Shown piece after piece: positions 38,337 to 47,035 of a stretch of 64,000 nucleotides of DNA. The translations under genes were made by a program, and so were the position numbers. Source of the stretch: Alcanivorax sp. (lineage in GTDB: Bacteria; Pseudomonadota; Gammaproteobacteria; Pseudomonadales; Alcanivoracaceae). Every line of letters starts with the position of its first letter. Positions within the stretch are counted from its first letter, which is position 1. The stretch lies in assembly GCA_022565695.1 (NCBI GenBank), contig JAIUME010000005.1:62001-126000 (forward strand), written 5' to 3'. Below the pieces are notes generated by a model, which had not been told where the DNA came from, made no database searches, and saw only the letters and a list, made by a program, of their open reading frames with translations.

Positions 38337-39323
38337 ATGCCTGTCGCTCTCCGCACAGTAACCCTGCTGGCTGCGGCGCTGCTCCTTGGGGCCTGCGCCC
38401 AGCGTGCGCCGCTGACAGACCAGCTCACACGGGACGCGGCGGCACCGCCAGCCAGCGAGCTCGCTGACGTCCCCTTCCATCCCCAACGCCGTTATCAATG
38501 CGGGCCAGCGGCGCTCGCCACGGTGTTGGAGTATGCAGGCCATGCCGTCGATCCGGATCAGCTTCGCGACAGAGTGTATGTTCCCGCCCGACGTGGCAGC
38601 CTGCAGCCGGAAATGCGTGCCGCAGCCCGCGACCATGACCTGCTTCCCGTCATGCACCCCGCCGACCTGGTCGCCCTGGCCGACACCCTGAACAACGGTT
38701 ATCCGGTTCTGGTCATGCAGAATCTGGGCTTCAGCCGACTGCCCGTCTGGCACTATGCGGTGGTGGTGGGCATGGACACCGAGGCCAACAAGGTCATCCT
38801 GCGCTCTGGCACCCGGGAGCGGGAAACCCTGTCCCTGCGGCGCTTCGAACGCAGCTGGGCGGGCGCGCAGCATTGGGGTATCACGTTACACACTGCCGAT
38901 AACGTGCCCGCGCACGCCACTGAGCGCAGCTGGCTGCAAGCCGCTGCGCCATTCGAACAGACCGGGGCACTGGAGGTCGCCGAGACGGCGTATGCCGCCG
39001 CCGTGATACGCTGGCCGGAAAGCTTCCACGCGCAGATGGGATTAGGCAATGTGCGCTATCAGCGCGGCCAGTTCAGTGAGGCGGAAACGGCGTTCGGCCG
39101 TGCCACCACGCTTGATTCGGCACACCCGGCAGGGTGGCATAACCTCGCCTGGGCATTGATCAGACAGGAACGCTTTGCCGACGCCGACGCGCCGGCCCGG
39201 CGGGCGGCCAGCATCGCCGCCGAACAACAACATACCAATCCCTACGACGGTGCACTCGAGGCACTGACCAGGGCGCTGGCGCAGCCTACTCGTTCAACGC
39301 CCAGTCATAACTCAGATAACTGA
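38337..39323 (+). CDS. PA2778-family C39-like cysteine peptidase lipoprotein with TPR
   Basis: A 328-residue lipoprotein (signal MPVALRTVTLLAAALLLGAC, lipidated Cys near residue 20). A C39-like papain-fold domain follows, with FHPQRRYQCGPAALATVLEYAG holding the catalytic Cys and WHYAVVVG the His. The C-terminal half has TPR-like helices (EVAETAYAAAVIRWPES, AQMGLGNVRYQRGQFSEAETAFGRA, AGWHNLAWALIRQERFADAD). The PA2778 family lies next to PA2779 genes. The protease substrate is unknown. The 3' end overlaps the convergent DUF547 gene by 38 nt. Confidence 0.88.
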   Translation: MPVALRTVTLLAAALLLGACAQRAPLTDQLTRDAAAPPASELADVPFHPQRRYQCGPAALATVLEYAGHAVDPDQLRDRVYVPARRGSLQPEMRAAARDHDLLPVMHPADLVALADTLNNGYPVLVMQNLGFSRLPVWHYAVVVGMDTEANKVILRSGTRERETLSLRRFERSWAGAQHWGITLHTADNVPAHATERSWLQAAAPFEQTGALEVAETAYAAAVIRWPESFHAQMGLGNVRYQRGQFSEAETAFGRATTLDSAHPAGWHNLAWALIRQERFADADAPARRAASIAAEQQHTNPYDGALEALTRALAQPTRSTPSHNSDN

Positions 39324-40080
39324 CACTGAATGCACCACGCCGCAGCTCAGCCTGCACGGCTTCGTCATCACTGAACAGCACAGCATAATCCGCCAGCCAG
39401 TTCTTCAGACTGCCTGCAGCCTTGTCGAAATCTTCGGTATACCAGCGAAAGATACTCGATACTTCCAATCGCCCCCGGCGCGCGTCCCAGCGGTTGCGAC
39501 TCCGGTCACGCAGAAACCGTTCGGTGGCATCTTCAAGCTGTGCATCCAGCCGTTCGGCGACGTAGGGCTCGTCGCGTAATGCGGGGCAGCCTACTGAGGC
39601 GCAGTTGACGGCAAAGTGAATGCGCGGCTCATCATAGCGGCCCGGTTCGCGAATGATCTCATGCTCCACCTGATCCAGATGCATGGACTCACCCAACAGC
39701 TCGAAAAAACGCATCTTCCAGGGATTCTCCCAGAAGCGGCCAATATTGCGGATGGACTCCAGCGGATAATTGTCGAGGATCAGCTGCAAGGTAAAGGCGT
39801 TGTAGGCATTGATCAGGAACGCCAGTTGTTGCGACGCCTCCCACTTGTCGAAGTCACTGCGCGAGACCGCCGAGAGTTGATCCAGATAACGCTGCAGCGG
39901 CGCAGGGTCCTGCTTCAGGCGCGCGTAATCCACGGTTGATGCTGTGCCGTCGTCACTCCAGCTCACGTGCCCGGCAAGCACCTTGGCGAACAAGGCGTGT
40001 TCGTGGTCGAAAGCCTCATGTTCCACGGCCTGGGCGAACGGCGCCAGTATCAGCAGTGTGCATAAAACAACGTATTTCAT
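39286..40080 (-). CDS. DUF547 exported protein
   Basis: A 264-residue protein with a signal peptide (MKYVVLCTLLILAPFAQA) and one DUF547 domain. Motifs include FLINAYNAFTLQLILDNYPLESIRNIG, ENPWKMRFFELLGESMHLDQVEHEIIR, the CASVGCPAL motif with two cysteines, and FIRW-like SIFRWYTEDF. DUF547 has a cysteine-peptidase-like fold but no assigned reaction. The ATG at 40080 has GGAG at 9 nt; an in-frame ATG at 40095 lies upstream. It is the last gene of the arsM operon, 30 nt after the fusion gene, and DUF547 genes do co-occur with such arsenosugar-type clusters in my recollection (not checked). Confidence 0.85.
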   Translation of the reverse strand: MKYVVLCTLLILAPFAQAVEHEAFDHEHALFAKVLAGHVSWSDDGTASTVDYARLKQDPAPLQRYLDQLSAVSRSDFDKWEASQQLAFLINAYNAFTLQLILDNYPLESIRNIGRFWENPWKMRFFELLGESMHLDQVEHEIIREPGRYDEPRIHFAVNCASVGCPALRDEPYVAERLDAQLEDATERFLRDRSRNRWDARRGRLEVSSIFRWYTEDFDKAAGSLKNWLADYAVLFSDDEAVQAELRRGAFSVSYLSYDWALNE

Positions 40081-40110
40081 CACCAGTGACTCCATATCAG
40101 CGATCCCATG

Positions 40111-42267
40111 TTACCGACCCCAGGAATGAAAGCGTTCCACCCAACGCAGCAGCCCTTGCGGGGCATGCGCTTTTTTCCACTCGCCGGCGGCAAACTTGTT
40201 GGCTTCGGCCAGCGTCGGGTAGATATGAATCGTGCCGAGAATCTTGTTCAAGCCCAGGCCATGACGCATGGCAAGCACATACTCGGCAATCAGATCGCCG
40301 GCGTGTTCGCCGACAATGGTGACCCCAAGAATGCGGTCCGTGCCACGGCGGGTCAGCACTTTGACAAAGCCCTCGTCGGTGCCATCTGCGATGGCGCGAT
40401 CCAGGTCATCAATGCCATAGCGAGTGACTTCAAACGCCACACCCTGCTGTGTCGCTTCGGCTTCACTGAGGCCCACCCGTGCCACCTCCGGCGTGGTAAA
40501 GGTGCACCAGGGAATGACCGAATAATCGACCTTGAATTTTTTCAGACGCCCGAACAGCGCGTTGACCGCCACGTACCAGGCCTGGTGGGCTGCCACATGG
40601 GTAAATTGATAGGGCCCGGCCACATCGCCGCAGGCATAGATATTCGGGTAGCGCGTGCGCAGGTATTCATCCACGGCCACCGTGCCGGTCTCGCTGAGCT
40701 CTATACCCAACGTCTCAAGCCCCATGCCTTGCGTCCGGGCACGGCGACCCAGAGCCACCAGCACCTGGTCAAAGGCAATCTCCCGGGTGTTGCCCTCGCC
40801 TTCGACAGTACCTTCCACAGTGACCCATTGCTGGCCACCCTCACGACGGAATCCGACCGCCTTGAAACCAGTCAGCACCTGAACATTATCGGCGCTCAGG
40901 CCTGCAGTCACCGCCGCTGAGGCATCCTCGTCTTCTTTCAGCAACAGCCGCGGCGCCATCTCCACCAGCGTCACCTCGGAACCCAGTCGTGCAAAGCTCT
41001 GGGCAAGCTCGCAGCCAATCGGGCCGCCGCCGAGCACCAGCAGCCGTTGCGGCAGGGTTTGCAGCGACCAGAGGCTGTCCGACGTCAGGTAATCCATGTC
41101 CGCCAGGCCGGGAATCGGCGGCACCGCCGGCTCGCCACCGGATGCAATCACGATATTCTTCGCCGTGATGCGCTGCGTCTGCCCCGCGTGGGTCACATCA
41201 ATTTCCCAGGGTGAGACAATCGTCGCCTGCCCCTGACGACAATCCACACCCAGGTCCGTGTAGCGCTCGACGGAATCATGGGGTTCGATCTTGCTGATGA
41301 CGGTCTGCACACGCCGCATCACGGCGGCAAAATCCACCTGCCCCGCTGCCGTGGTGATGCCGTATTTGCCAGCACCGGCAATGGTCTTCTGTACCCGGGC
41401 GCTCTTGATCAGGGTTTTCGAGGGCACACAGCCGGTGTTCAGGCAATCGCCGCCCATGCGATCACGCTCAACCAGCACCACCTTCGCTTTCACTGCCGCG
41501 CCGATATAGGCCGTAACCAGGCCTGCCGATCCCGCGCCAATCACCGCGATGTTGGCGTCAAACCGTTTCGGTTTTTGCCAGCCACGATAGACACGCAACG
41601 CCTGCACTCGCCCCATGATGCTCCGGGCAATCCAGGGGAAAAGGCCGAGCAGCACGAAAGCACCGATCAGGCCCGGCGATAACAGATCACCAGGGGATTC
41701 GATCACCGCCAGCTGTGTCCCCGCATTCACATAAACCAGTGTGCCGGCCAACATCCCGACCTGGCTGACCCAGTAGAAGGTCCAGGTGCGGATCGGTGTC
41801 AGGCCCATGACCAGATTGATGACAAAGAACGGAAAGGCAGGCACCAGCCGCAATGTGAACAGGTAGAAGCCGCCATCCTTGCGCACGCCTTCATTGATCG
41901 GCTTCAGCCGTTCGCCGAAGCGACGTTGCACGCTATCGCGCAACAGCAAGCGCGAGACGAGAAAGGCAATCGTGGCACCCAGGCTTGACGCAAACGACAC
42001 CAGCAGCGTCCCCACCACCAGGCCGAAGAAAGCCCCCGCTGCCAGCGTCATGATGGCCGCACCCGGCAATGACAAACCAGTGACAGCCACATAGGTTATG
42101 AAAAAGACGGCCAGTGTCAGAAAGCGATGTTCGCTGTAAATCGCCTGAAAGCTGTCCAGGCTGCCACGCAGATACTCCAGCGTCAGAAAGCGCCCGAGGT
42201 CCAACCAGAAGAATGCCGCCAGCGCACCGAGGATCAGTGCCAGCACCAGCGCTTTTTGCCTGTTCAT
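40111..42267 (-). CDS. TVP38/TMEM64 membrane domain fused to FAD-dependent disulfide reductase
   Basis: A 718-residue fusion. The first 230 residues form a VTT (TVP38/TMEM64, DedA-like) domain with several membrane helices, including GLSLPGAAIMTLAAGAFFG and FPFFVINLVMGLTPI. After a linker begins a class I pyridine-nucleotide disulfide oxidoreductase: FAD motif IAVIGAGSAGLVTAYIGA, redox-active Cys275 and Cys280 in GGDCLNTGCVPS, NAD motif LVLGGGPIGCELAQSF, and a mercuric/dihydrolipoamide-reductase dimerisation domain. No N-terminal HMA domain and no C-terminal vicinal cysteines are present, so mercuric reduction is unlikely. The fusion links a membrane lipid/transport domain to a thiol reductase. 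It lies 21 nt after the radical SAM gene. Confidence 0.92.
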   Translation of the reverse strand: MNRQKALVLALILGALAAFFWLDLGRFLTLEYLRGSLDSFQAIYSEHRFLTLAVFFITYVAVTGLSLPGAAIMTLAAGAFFGLVVGTLLVSFASSLGATIAFLVSRLLLRDSVQRRFGERLKPINEGVRKDGGFYLFTLRLVPAFPFFVINLVMGLTPIRTWTFYWVSQVGMLAGTLVYVNAGTQLAVIESPGDLLSPGLIGAFVLLGLFPWIARSIMGRVQALRVYRGWQKPKRFDANIAVIGAGSAGLVTAYIGAAVKAKVVLVERDRMGGDCLNTGCVPSKTLIKSARVQKTIAGAGKYGITTAAGQVDFAAVMRRVQTVISKIEPHDSVERYTDLGVDCRQGQATIVSPWEIDVTHAGQTQRITAKNIVIASGGEPAVPPIPGLADMDYLTSDSLWSLQTLPQRLLVLGGGPIGCELAQSFARLGSEVTLVEMAPRLLLKEDEDASAAVTAGLSADNVQVLTGFKAVGFRREGGQQWVTVEGTVEGEGNTREIAFDQVLVALGRRARTQGMGLETLGIELSETGTVAVDEYLRTRYPNIYACGDVAGPYQFTHVAAHQAWYVAVNALFGRLKKFKVDYSVIPWCTFTTPEVARVGLSEAEATQQGVAFEVTRYGIDDLDRAIADGTDEGFVKVLTRRGTDRILGVTIVGEHAGDLIAEYVLAMRHGLGLNKILGTIHIYPTLAEANKFAAGEWKKAHAPQGLLRWVERFHSWGR

Positions 42268-42288
42268 ATAGCGTTCCTTGTCAATATG

Positions 42289-43200
42289 TCATAGCTCGCT
42301 GCAGGACGAGCCAAACCGGAAGCAACTGTAACACCGGTGATGGCGCATCATGATGCGCTGATCGAGACTTTCTCGCAGCGTGCTGCCGAGATCGTAATGC
42401 GGATCGTCGTCAACCAGCGTACAGGCGTAAACCCGCATGCGGCCTTTATCCTTCACCACCATGCGACTGAAGGCGCACATGAACTGCGCGCGCGTTGCCT
42501 CGCTCTGGTAGGTGGTCATGCAATGCTCGGTAATATGCGGCGTTTCCCGCTCGCTACCCGGTGGTGCAAAATCCGGGAACGACACCAGATGCGTGTCTTC
42601 CGGCAGGCCATACTGTGCAAACAACGCCCGGTATGCGGCTTCCGCCGCCGGCGTGTCTTCGTCTTCCGACCACTGACGCGCCAGCGATACATGAAAGCCG
42701 AGATCATGCAGCGCTTTCATGGCGCGAAACGATTCGTCAAAGGTGCCCGCACCGCGTCCTGCTTCATGTTGCGTCACGTCCGGGTAATCAATACTGATGC
42801 GGAACGACACCGGGTGCGGCGCCTGCGCCAGATGTGCGATCTGGTCCAGCCGTCGCAACAGCGGCCGGGTACCGTTGGTGAGCACCAGGCAGGGACGTCG
42901 AGCACTGGCATACGCCAGAATCTGCGGGAATTGCTTCGCCACGAACGGCTCGCCGCCGGTGAACGAAAATTGCGTCACCCCCAGCTCGCACGCTTCGTCA
43001 ATCAGCGGCTGTACATCCGCGAGCGTGGTCAACCCAAGCCGGTCATCACCGGGCTTCGAACCTTCCAGACAGAAAGGGCACGCCAGATTGCAGGCCGTGC
43101 CGGTATGAAACCATACCTCGCGCAGGGCAGGCGCTTCGATGTAGCCACGGGGGTCGCCCCCCGGCGTACGGAACCAGTCTTGCGTCTTGATCAATTGCAT
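42289..43200 (-). CDS. Radical SAM enzyme with cysteine-rich C terminus
   Basis: A 303-residue radical S-adenosylmethionine protein. The [4Fe-4S] motif CNLACPFC has Cys37, Cys41 and Cys44, FSFTGGEPF supplies the SAM-binding GGE, and RISIDYPD is a radical SAM barrel strand. Additional cysteines at the C terminus (FMCAF, VYACTLVDDD, CYSCFRFGSSC) could bind an auxiliary cluster, as in SPASM or twitch domains. It is not the canonical ArsS layout, whose motif and tail differ. It starts 13 nt after the arsM stop and is followed by the fusion gene, so it probably acts on an arsenical or related metabolite (inference). Confidence 0.9.
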   Translation of the reverse strand: MQLIKTQDWFRTPGGDPRGYIEAPALREVWFHTGTACNLACPFCLEGSKPGDDRLGLTTLADVQPLIDEACELGVTQFSFTGGEPFVAKQFPQILAYASARRPCLVLTNGTRPLLRRLDQIAHLAQAPHPVSFRISIDYPDVTQHEAGRGAGTFDESFRAMKALHDLGFHVSLARQWSEDEDTPAAEAAYRALFAQYGLPEDTHLVSFPDFAPPGSERETPHITEHCMTTYQSEATRAQFMCAFSRMVVKDKGRMRVYACTLVDDDPHYDLGSTLRESLDQRIMMRHHRCYSCFRFGSSCSEL

Positions 43201-43213
43201 AGTTCAACCTTTC

Positions 43214-44272
43214 TCAGCAGCAAGGCGCTGCGTCACCCTGGCCATCCTCAGCAAAGGGCAGCGCGGTGCCGCAACCTGCAAAGATGCCGTAGTGTGTTTC
43301 GAAGTTACCGATAAACTCGAAGTGCTCGGCAAACCGGGTTGCCTTGAGCATATGCCAGGTATTGCCGCAGACCGGAAAGACCTTGCCGCGCTCGATCAGA
43401 TGGTGGGCATCGAGCCGAAACACCTGCGGCGATTGCGCCACGGTGCCACGGTAGATCACTGCCTGACCATAGTCCTCGCAGGCCGGCTCCAGCTGCGCCA
43501 GTTTGAACAGACGATAAGTGGCCGAATAGAACCGCGCAGGTGCCAGCCGTTCGGCAATGGCCGGGTTTTCGATGGTGATGGGGCGATCTTCCACCAGGCG
43601 CGGATCGCCAAAGCCGGCTTTTTTGGCCAGATTGAGGAAGTCATTCCAGTAGAGCGCACCGGACAGGCACTCGCCGTAGAGCACCGGATCCTGCATCAGC
43701 ACCTCGGGGATGCGCCGGTCGGCATAGACATCGGAGAAATACATCTCACCGCCGGGCTTGAGCACCCGATATACCTCACGCAGCACACGCTCCTTGTCCG
43801 GGCTCAGGTTGATCACACAGTTGGAGACGACGATATCGAAGTAGTCATCCGGCAATCCAAGGGCATCAAGCTGCTCAATATAGCCCTGCCGGAACGACAC
43901 ATTGCTGCGGGCATGGCCGAACTGCTGACGATGATAGTCCTGGTGGCGCTCGGCCACCGCCAGCTGCTCGGCGGTCATGTCCACACCGACCACCTCGCCC
44001 TGCTCACCCACCAGCGCCGACAGCACATAGACATCGCGGCCGCTGCCACAGCCCAGATCCAGGATGCGCATCCCCTGCAGCTGCTGCGGCGCCACCAGAC
44101 CACAACCGTAATAGCGCGTGATCACTTCATCATGCAGCTGCGCCAGCAACGGCTTCAGCCACTCCGGCGGCAACTGATCGCAGCAGGCATTGGTTTGCAG
44201 ATCATCGCTGGAGGTCAGCGTCTGGCCATAGTATTCACGTACGCTGTCGTACTCATGTGCCTCGTCGCGCAT
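43214..44272 (-). CDS. arsM: Arsenite S-adenosylmethyltransferase
   Basis: A 352-residue SAM-dependent methyltransferase. The SAM motif is ILDLGCGSGRDVY (residues 70-82), with VGVDMTAEQL next. The three arsenite-binding cysteines of ArsM fit Cys57 (RYYGCGL), Cys152 (SNCVINLS) and Cys202 (YGECLSGALYW); the last two are exactly 50 residues apart, as in the algal enzyme (C174 and C224). A further CC pair (30-31) and C-terminal CG and CC occur. It should methylate As(III) to mono- or dimethyl arsenicals. The start at 44272 has an AGGAG site; the open frame reaches GTG 44308. It is first gene of the four-gene operon. Confidence 0.88.
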   Translation of the reverse strand: MRDEAHEYDSVREYYGQTLTSSDDLQTNACCDQLPPEWLKPLLAQLHDEVITRYYGCGLVAPQQLQGMRILDLGCGSGRDVYVLSALVGEQGEVVGVDMTAEQLAVAERHQDYHRQQFGHARSNVSFRQGYIEQLDALGLPDDYFDIVVSNCVINLSPDKERVLREVYRVLKPGGEMYFSDVYADRRIPEVLMQDPVLYGECLSGALYWNDFLNLAKKAGFGDPRLVEDRPITIENPAIAERLAPARFYSATYRLFKLAQLEPACEDYGQAVIYRGTVAQSPQVFRLDAHHLIERGKVFPVCGNTWHMLKATRFAEHFEFIGNFETHYGIFAGCGTALPFAEDGQGDAAPCC

Positions 44273-44496
44273 TACCGGATAGCTCCTCTTAATAGCAGTG
44301 GCTGCCACACCGCAGCCTGGCCGCAGCCAGCGCCATTATCCATGACCTTGCCGCACAGTGATGCATGGAATCCCGAATTGTGACAACCGCGCGGTGAGTA
44401 AAACCCGCCAGCCGTTCGGCACAGACCATCATTGACAGGCCATCAGACCAGTTTGCAGGACAGGGTGAAGAGAGGGTGTGAAGGGAGAAGACAGAG

Positions 44497-44524
44497 CCCC
44501 ACTGGCGGTGTGCCGCCAGTGGGG
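44497..44524 (-). terminator. Hairpin terminator after the desaturase gene
   Basis: A perfect 12-bp stem (CCCCACTGGCGG with its complement, 4-nt loop) lies 10 nt after the desaturase stop. The U-run on the minus strand is weak (CTCTGTC), so termination efficiency is uncertain. Confidence 0.7.
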
Positions 44525-44533
44525 AAACAACTG

Positions 44534-45724
44534 TTAACTGGCGAGCTGCCGACTGCCCGGATCGGTACCGCCACCGGGGAAGGACAACCGGAAAATCTTC
44601 CAGGTGGTGGTGCCGAACTGGCGGGCCAGGGAGCCCTCGTTATAGGGAATGCCGTAACGCGCCGCCAGGGCCTTGACCCGTGGCGCCACCTCCGGATAGC
44701 GATTGCTGCACATGTCCGGGTACAGGTGATGCTCGATCTGATGGCTCAGATTGCCCGACAGGATATGGAAAAGGCGGCCGCCACGGATATTGCAGGAGCC
44801 CAGCATCTGCCGCAGGTACCAGTGCGCCCGGGTCTCCCCTTCCACCTGCTCGACGGTGAAGTTGTGCGAGCCCGCCGGGAAGTGACCGCAGAAGATGATC
44901 ATGAAGGTCCAGATATTGCGAATGATATTGGCAATGAAATTGGCCCCCGCCACCAGGGCGAACACCAGCCAGGGCGACTGTGGCACGACAAATGACAACG
45001 GAATGGCCACCACCAGTGCGGCCCCCGGCCACATCACATAATCCTTGATGACCTGACCGCGCACCTTGCGGCCGATGTGCTTGAGCGTCGGAAGGACCTC
45101 ACGGAAGGTCTTCTTGCCCTTGAGGTGATCATCAATCGCCTGCTCATGCAATGCCACGCCTTCTTCAAAAAACAGCATCAGCAAGACAAAATACAGCGAC
45201 TGGAACAGGTACATCGGATGCCATTTCTGCAACGGCGTCACGCGCATGATGCCGTAGCCCACATCCAGATCCTTGCCCACCACATTGGTCCAGGTGTGAT
45301 GCACCACATTGTGTGATTGCATCCAGCGGTCCGACGGGCTCATGGTGTCCCATTCCCAGGTGTTGGACTGTACTTCCGGGTCTTTCATCCAGTCCCACTG
45401 GCCATGCAAGACGTTATGGGCGATTTCCATATTTTCCAGAATCTTGGCCACACCCAGCATCAGCGTGCCGAGGCCCATGACCACCAGGCAGGGCCACCAG
45501 CCTGCCAGTGCATGGCCCCAGGCTGGCAACAGGAACAGCGCCAGGTAAATGATGATGCGCCCCAGCACCGCCATACTGCGCTGGGTCTTGATCAGCCGCA
45601 GAATGTAGGCACGGTCCCGTTCACCACGGGAGGCCATTACTTCTTCGCGAATCGCATCCAGTTCACGGCCCAGCTCGGCGATCTGGGCGTCGGTCAGGTT
45701 CACCGGTAATTTTGCAGTCGTCAT
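44534..45724 (-). CDS. Membrane fatty-acid desaturase
   Basis: A 396-residue integral-membrane desaturase. The three diiron His boxes are HNVLH (residues 103-107), HNVVHH (138-143) and HQIEHH (328-333), the last with the QxxHH form. Four membrane helices lie around residues 50-95 and 175-280. The order desaturase with an adjacent ferredoxin-type reductase matches the Pseudomonas PA4888 (DesB)-PA4889 pair, a Delta9 acyl-CoA desaturase, so that activity is likely; I cannot fix the double-bond position. The start at 45724 has AAGGA at 7 nt; the frame is open to 45739. It follows the reductase by 28 nt. Confidence 0.92.
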   Translation of the reverse strand: MTTAKLPVNLTDAQIAELGRELDAIREEVMASRGERDRAYILRLIKTQRSMAVLGRIIIYLALFLLPAWGHALAGWWPCLVVMGLGTLMLGVAKILENMEIAHNVLHGQWDWMKDPEVQSNTWEWDTMSPSDRWMQSHNVVHHTWTNVVGKDLDVGYGIMRVTPLQKWHPMYLFQSLYFVLLMLFFEEGVALHEQAIDDHLKGKKTFREVLPTLKHIGRKVRGQVIKDYVMWPGAALVVAIPLSFVVPQSPWLVFALVAGANFIANIIRNIWTFMIIFCGHFPAGSHNFTVEQVEGETRAHWYLRQMLGSCNIRGGRLFHILSGNLSHQIEHHLYPDMCSNRYPEVAPRVKALAARYGIPYNEGSLARQFGTTTWKIFRLSFPGGGTDPGSRQLAS

Positions 45725-45752
45725 GCTGATATCCTTCATTCAGGTATCCGTC

Positions 45753-46895
45753 TCACAGATCAAGCTCGCAATCGCCAGCGGCCGCGCAGATACAGGTCTG
45801 TACCGTGGCGCCCACTTCATTGATGACGTTGCCGTTACGCAGATCCCGCACACAGCCGGACAGCAATGTTGTATTACAGGTGTGGCATATTCCCATACGG
45901 CAACCGTGCGGCGGGTTCATGCCGGCATCTTCGGCCACACGCAGCAGACTGGTGGTGCTGTCCGCCTGGACCTCCGCCACACTCCGGGCAAACCGCACCT
46001 TGCCGCCCACCGCATCCGCAGGCACCCGGGCAAATTCCGCCCGGAAACGCTCGATATGCAGATGCGCGCCACGCCCGGCGCCCTCGAAATGCGACTCCAG
46101 CGCCGCCAGCAATGCGGGCGGACCACAGGCATACACTTCCCGCTCGCGCCAGTCCGGGCACAAGGCTTCCAGTTGCTCCGGGCTGAAATAACCCTCGCCC
46201 TGCTGCCCGGTGCCGGTCGCGTCGTCGATGTCCCGGGTGAACTGCGTGAACAGATGGTAGCGTTCATGCTTCGCCGCCAGTTGCTCCAGCTCTTTGCCAA
46301 ACACCACATCGAATTTGTGTGGCGCGTAATGCACGTGCACGCTGTCCGGCAGGCGCTGCTGGGCAATCAGGCTGCGCAGCATGCTCATGGCCGGGGTGAT
46401 GCCACTCCCGGCCGTAATAAACAGCGGCAACACGGGCTGCGCATCCGGCAGATAGAAATCCCCCTGGGGCAAACCCACCGGCAGATAGTCACCCACCTTG
46501 AGGTTACGCACGATGTGATGGGAAATACGCCCGCCATCAATCGCCTTGACGGTAATGGTGAAACACCCGTCATCCCGCTCTGGCGGGGAGGAAATGGTAT
46601 AGGTCCGGGTGTAATGCTTGCCCTCGACGGGCACCCCTACCCGCACATGCTGGCCGGCCCGATGGCCCCGCCAGTTCAATCCCGGACGCAGTGTGACGGT
46701 GCGGGCGTCCCGGGTTTCATCCCAGACAGCCTCGACCCGTGCCTGCAACTTGTGGGTACTCCACAGGGGGTTGACCAGTTCAACGTAATGGGACGTGCGC
46801 AGCGGAAACGCAAACAGATCCGTAACGGCCGTCAACCAGTGCAACGGCGACCGCGAGGAAGGCTCCGGCGGCGGCGAAGCGGAAGCAGGTGCCAT
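45753..46895 (-). CDS. Ferredoxin-type oxidoreductase (desaturase electron donor)
   Basis: A 380-residue modular reductase. The N-terminal FAD domain carries RTYTISSPPERDDGCFTI (RxYS-like flavin motif), the NAD domain has AGSGITPAMSML, and the C-terminal plant-type [2Fe-2S] domain has GCRMGICHTCNTTLLSGC with a fourth cysteine in TCICAAAGDCELDL. It should pass electrons from NAD(P)H to the desaturase. It corresponds to PA4889 in Pseudomonas, but no DesT-like regulator gene is adjacent. An AAAAGGAG site precedes the ATG, and a promoter with TTGACA lies about 30-60 nt upstream. Confidence 0.92.
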   Translation of the reverse strand: MAPASASPPPEPSSRSPLHWLTAVTDLFAFPLRTSHYVELVNPLWSTHKLQARVEAVWDETRDARTVTLRPGLNWRGHRAGQHVRVGVPVEGKHYTRTYTISSPPERDDGCFTITVKAIDGGRISHHIVRNLKVGDYLPVGLPQGDFYLPDAQPVLPLFITAGSGITPAMSMLRSLIAQQRLPDSVHVHYAPHKFDVVFGKELEQLAAKHERYHLFTQFTRDIDDATGTGQQGEGYFSPEQLEALCPDWREREVYACGPPALLAALESHFEGAGRGAHLHIERFRAEFARVPADAVGGKVRFARSVAEVQADSTTSLLRVAEDAGMNPPHGCRMGICHTCNTTLLSGCVRDLRNGNVINEVGATVQTCICAAAGDCELDL

Positions 46896-46925
46896 GATTC
46901 ATCTCCTTTTATTGTTCTGATCTCC

Positions 46926-46955
46926 ATAGTGGTCAGGAGAGCGGGATGCTGTCAA
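46926..46955 (-). promoter_or_regulatory. Promoter of the reductase-desaturase operon
   Basis: On the minus strand a perfect TTGACA (46950-46955) is followed by CACTAT (46926-46931) at a spacing of 18 nt. The -10 match is weak (3/6), which would suit activation or repression. A candidate operator palindrome lies about 65 nt upstream. Confidence 0.5.
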
Positions 46956-47020
46956 AAGATAAATCATGGCCTCGCCGCTTCGTTACACGACGTTACGCAC
47001 ACTCACAAATCAGAGGGCAG

Positions 47021-47035
47021 ACTTGTTACACAAGT
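47021..47035. promoter_or_regulatory. Palindromic operator candidate (ACTTG-N5-CAAGT)
   Basis: ACTTG and its complement CAAGT flank five bases in the 373-nt gap between the divergent reductase and mltF genes. GTTAC occurs four times nearby, twice at 10-bp spacing (46982 and 46992). A regulator of unsaturated fatty-acid synthesis would be a natural candidate, but its identity is unknown. Confidence 0.4.

Noticed and set aside
40111-42267. Mercuric reductase
   Set aside because: The redox pair is shared by all class I disulfide reductases. The N-terminal metal domain and C-terminal cysteine pair of MerA are missing.
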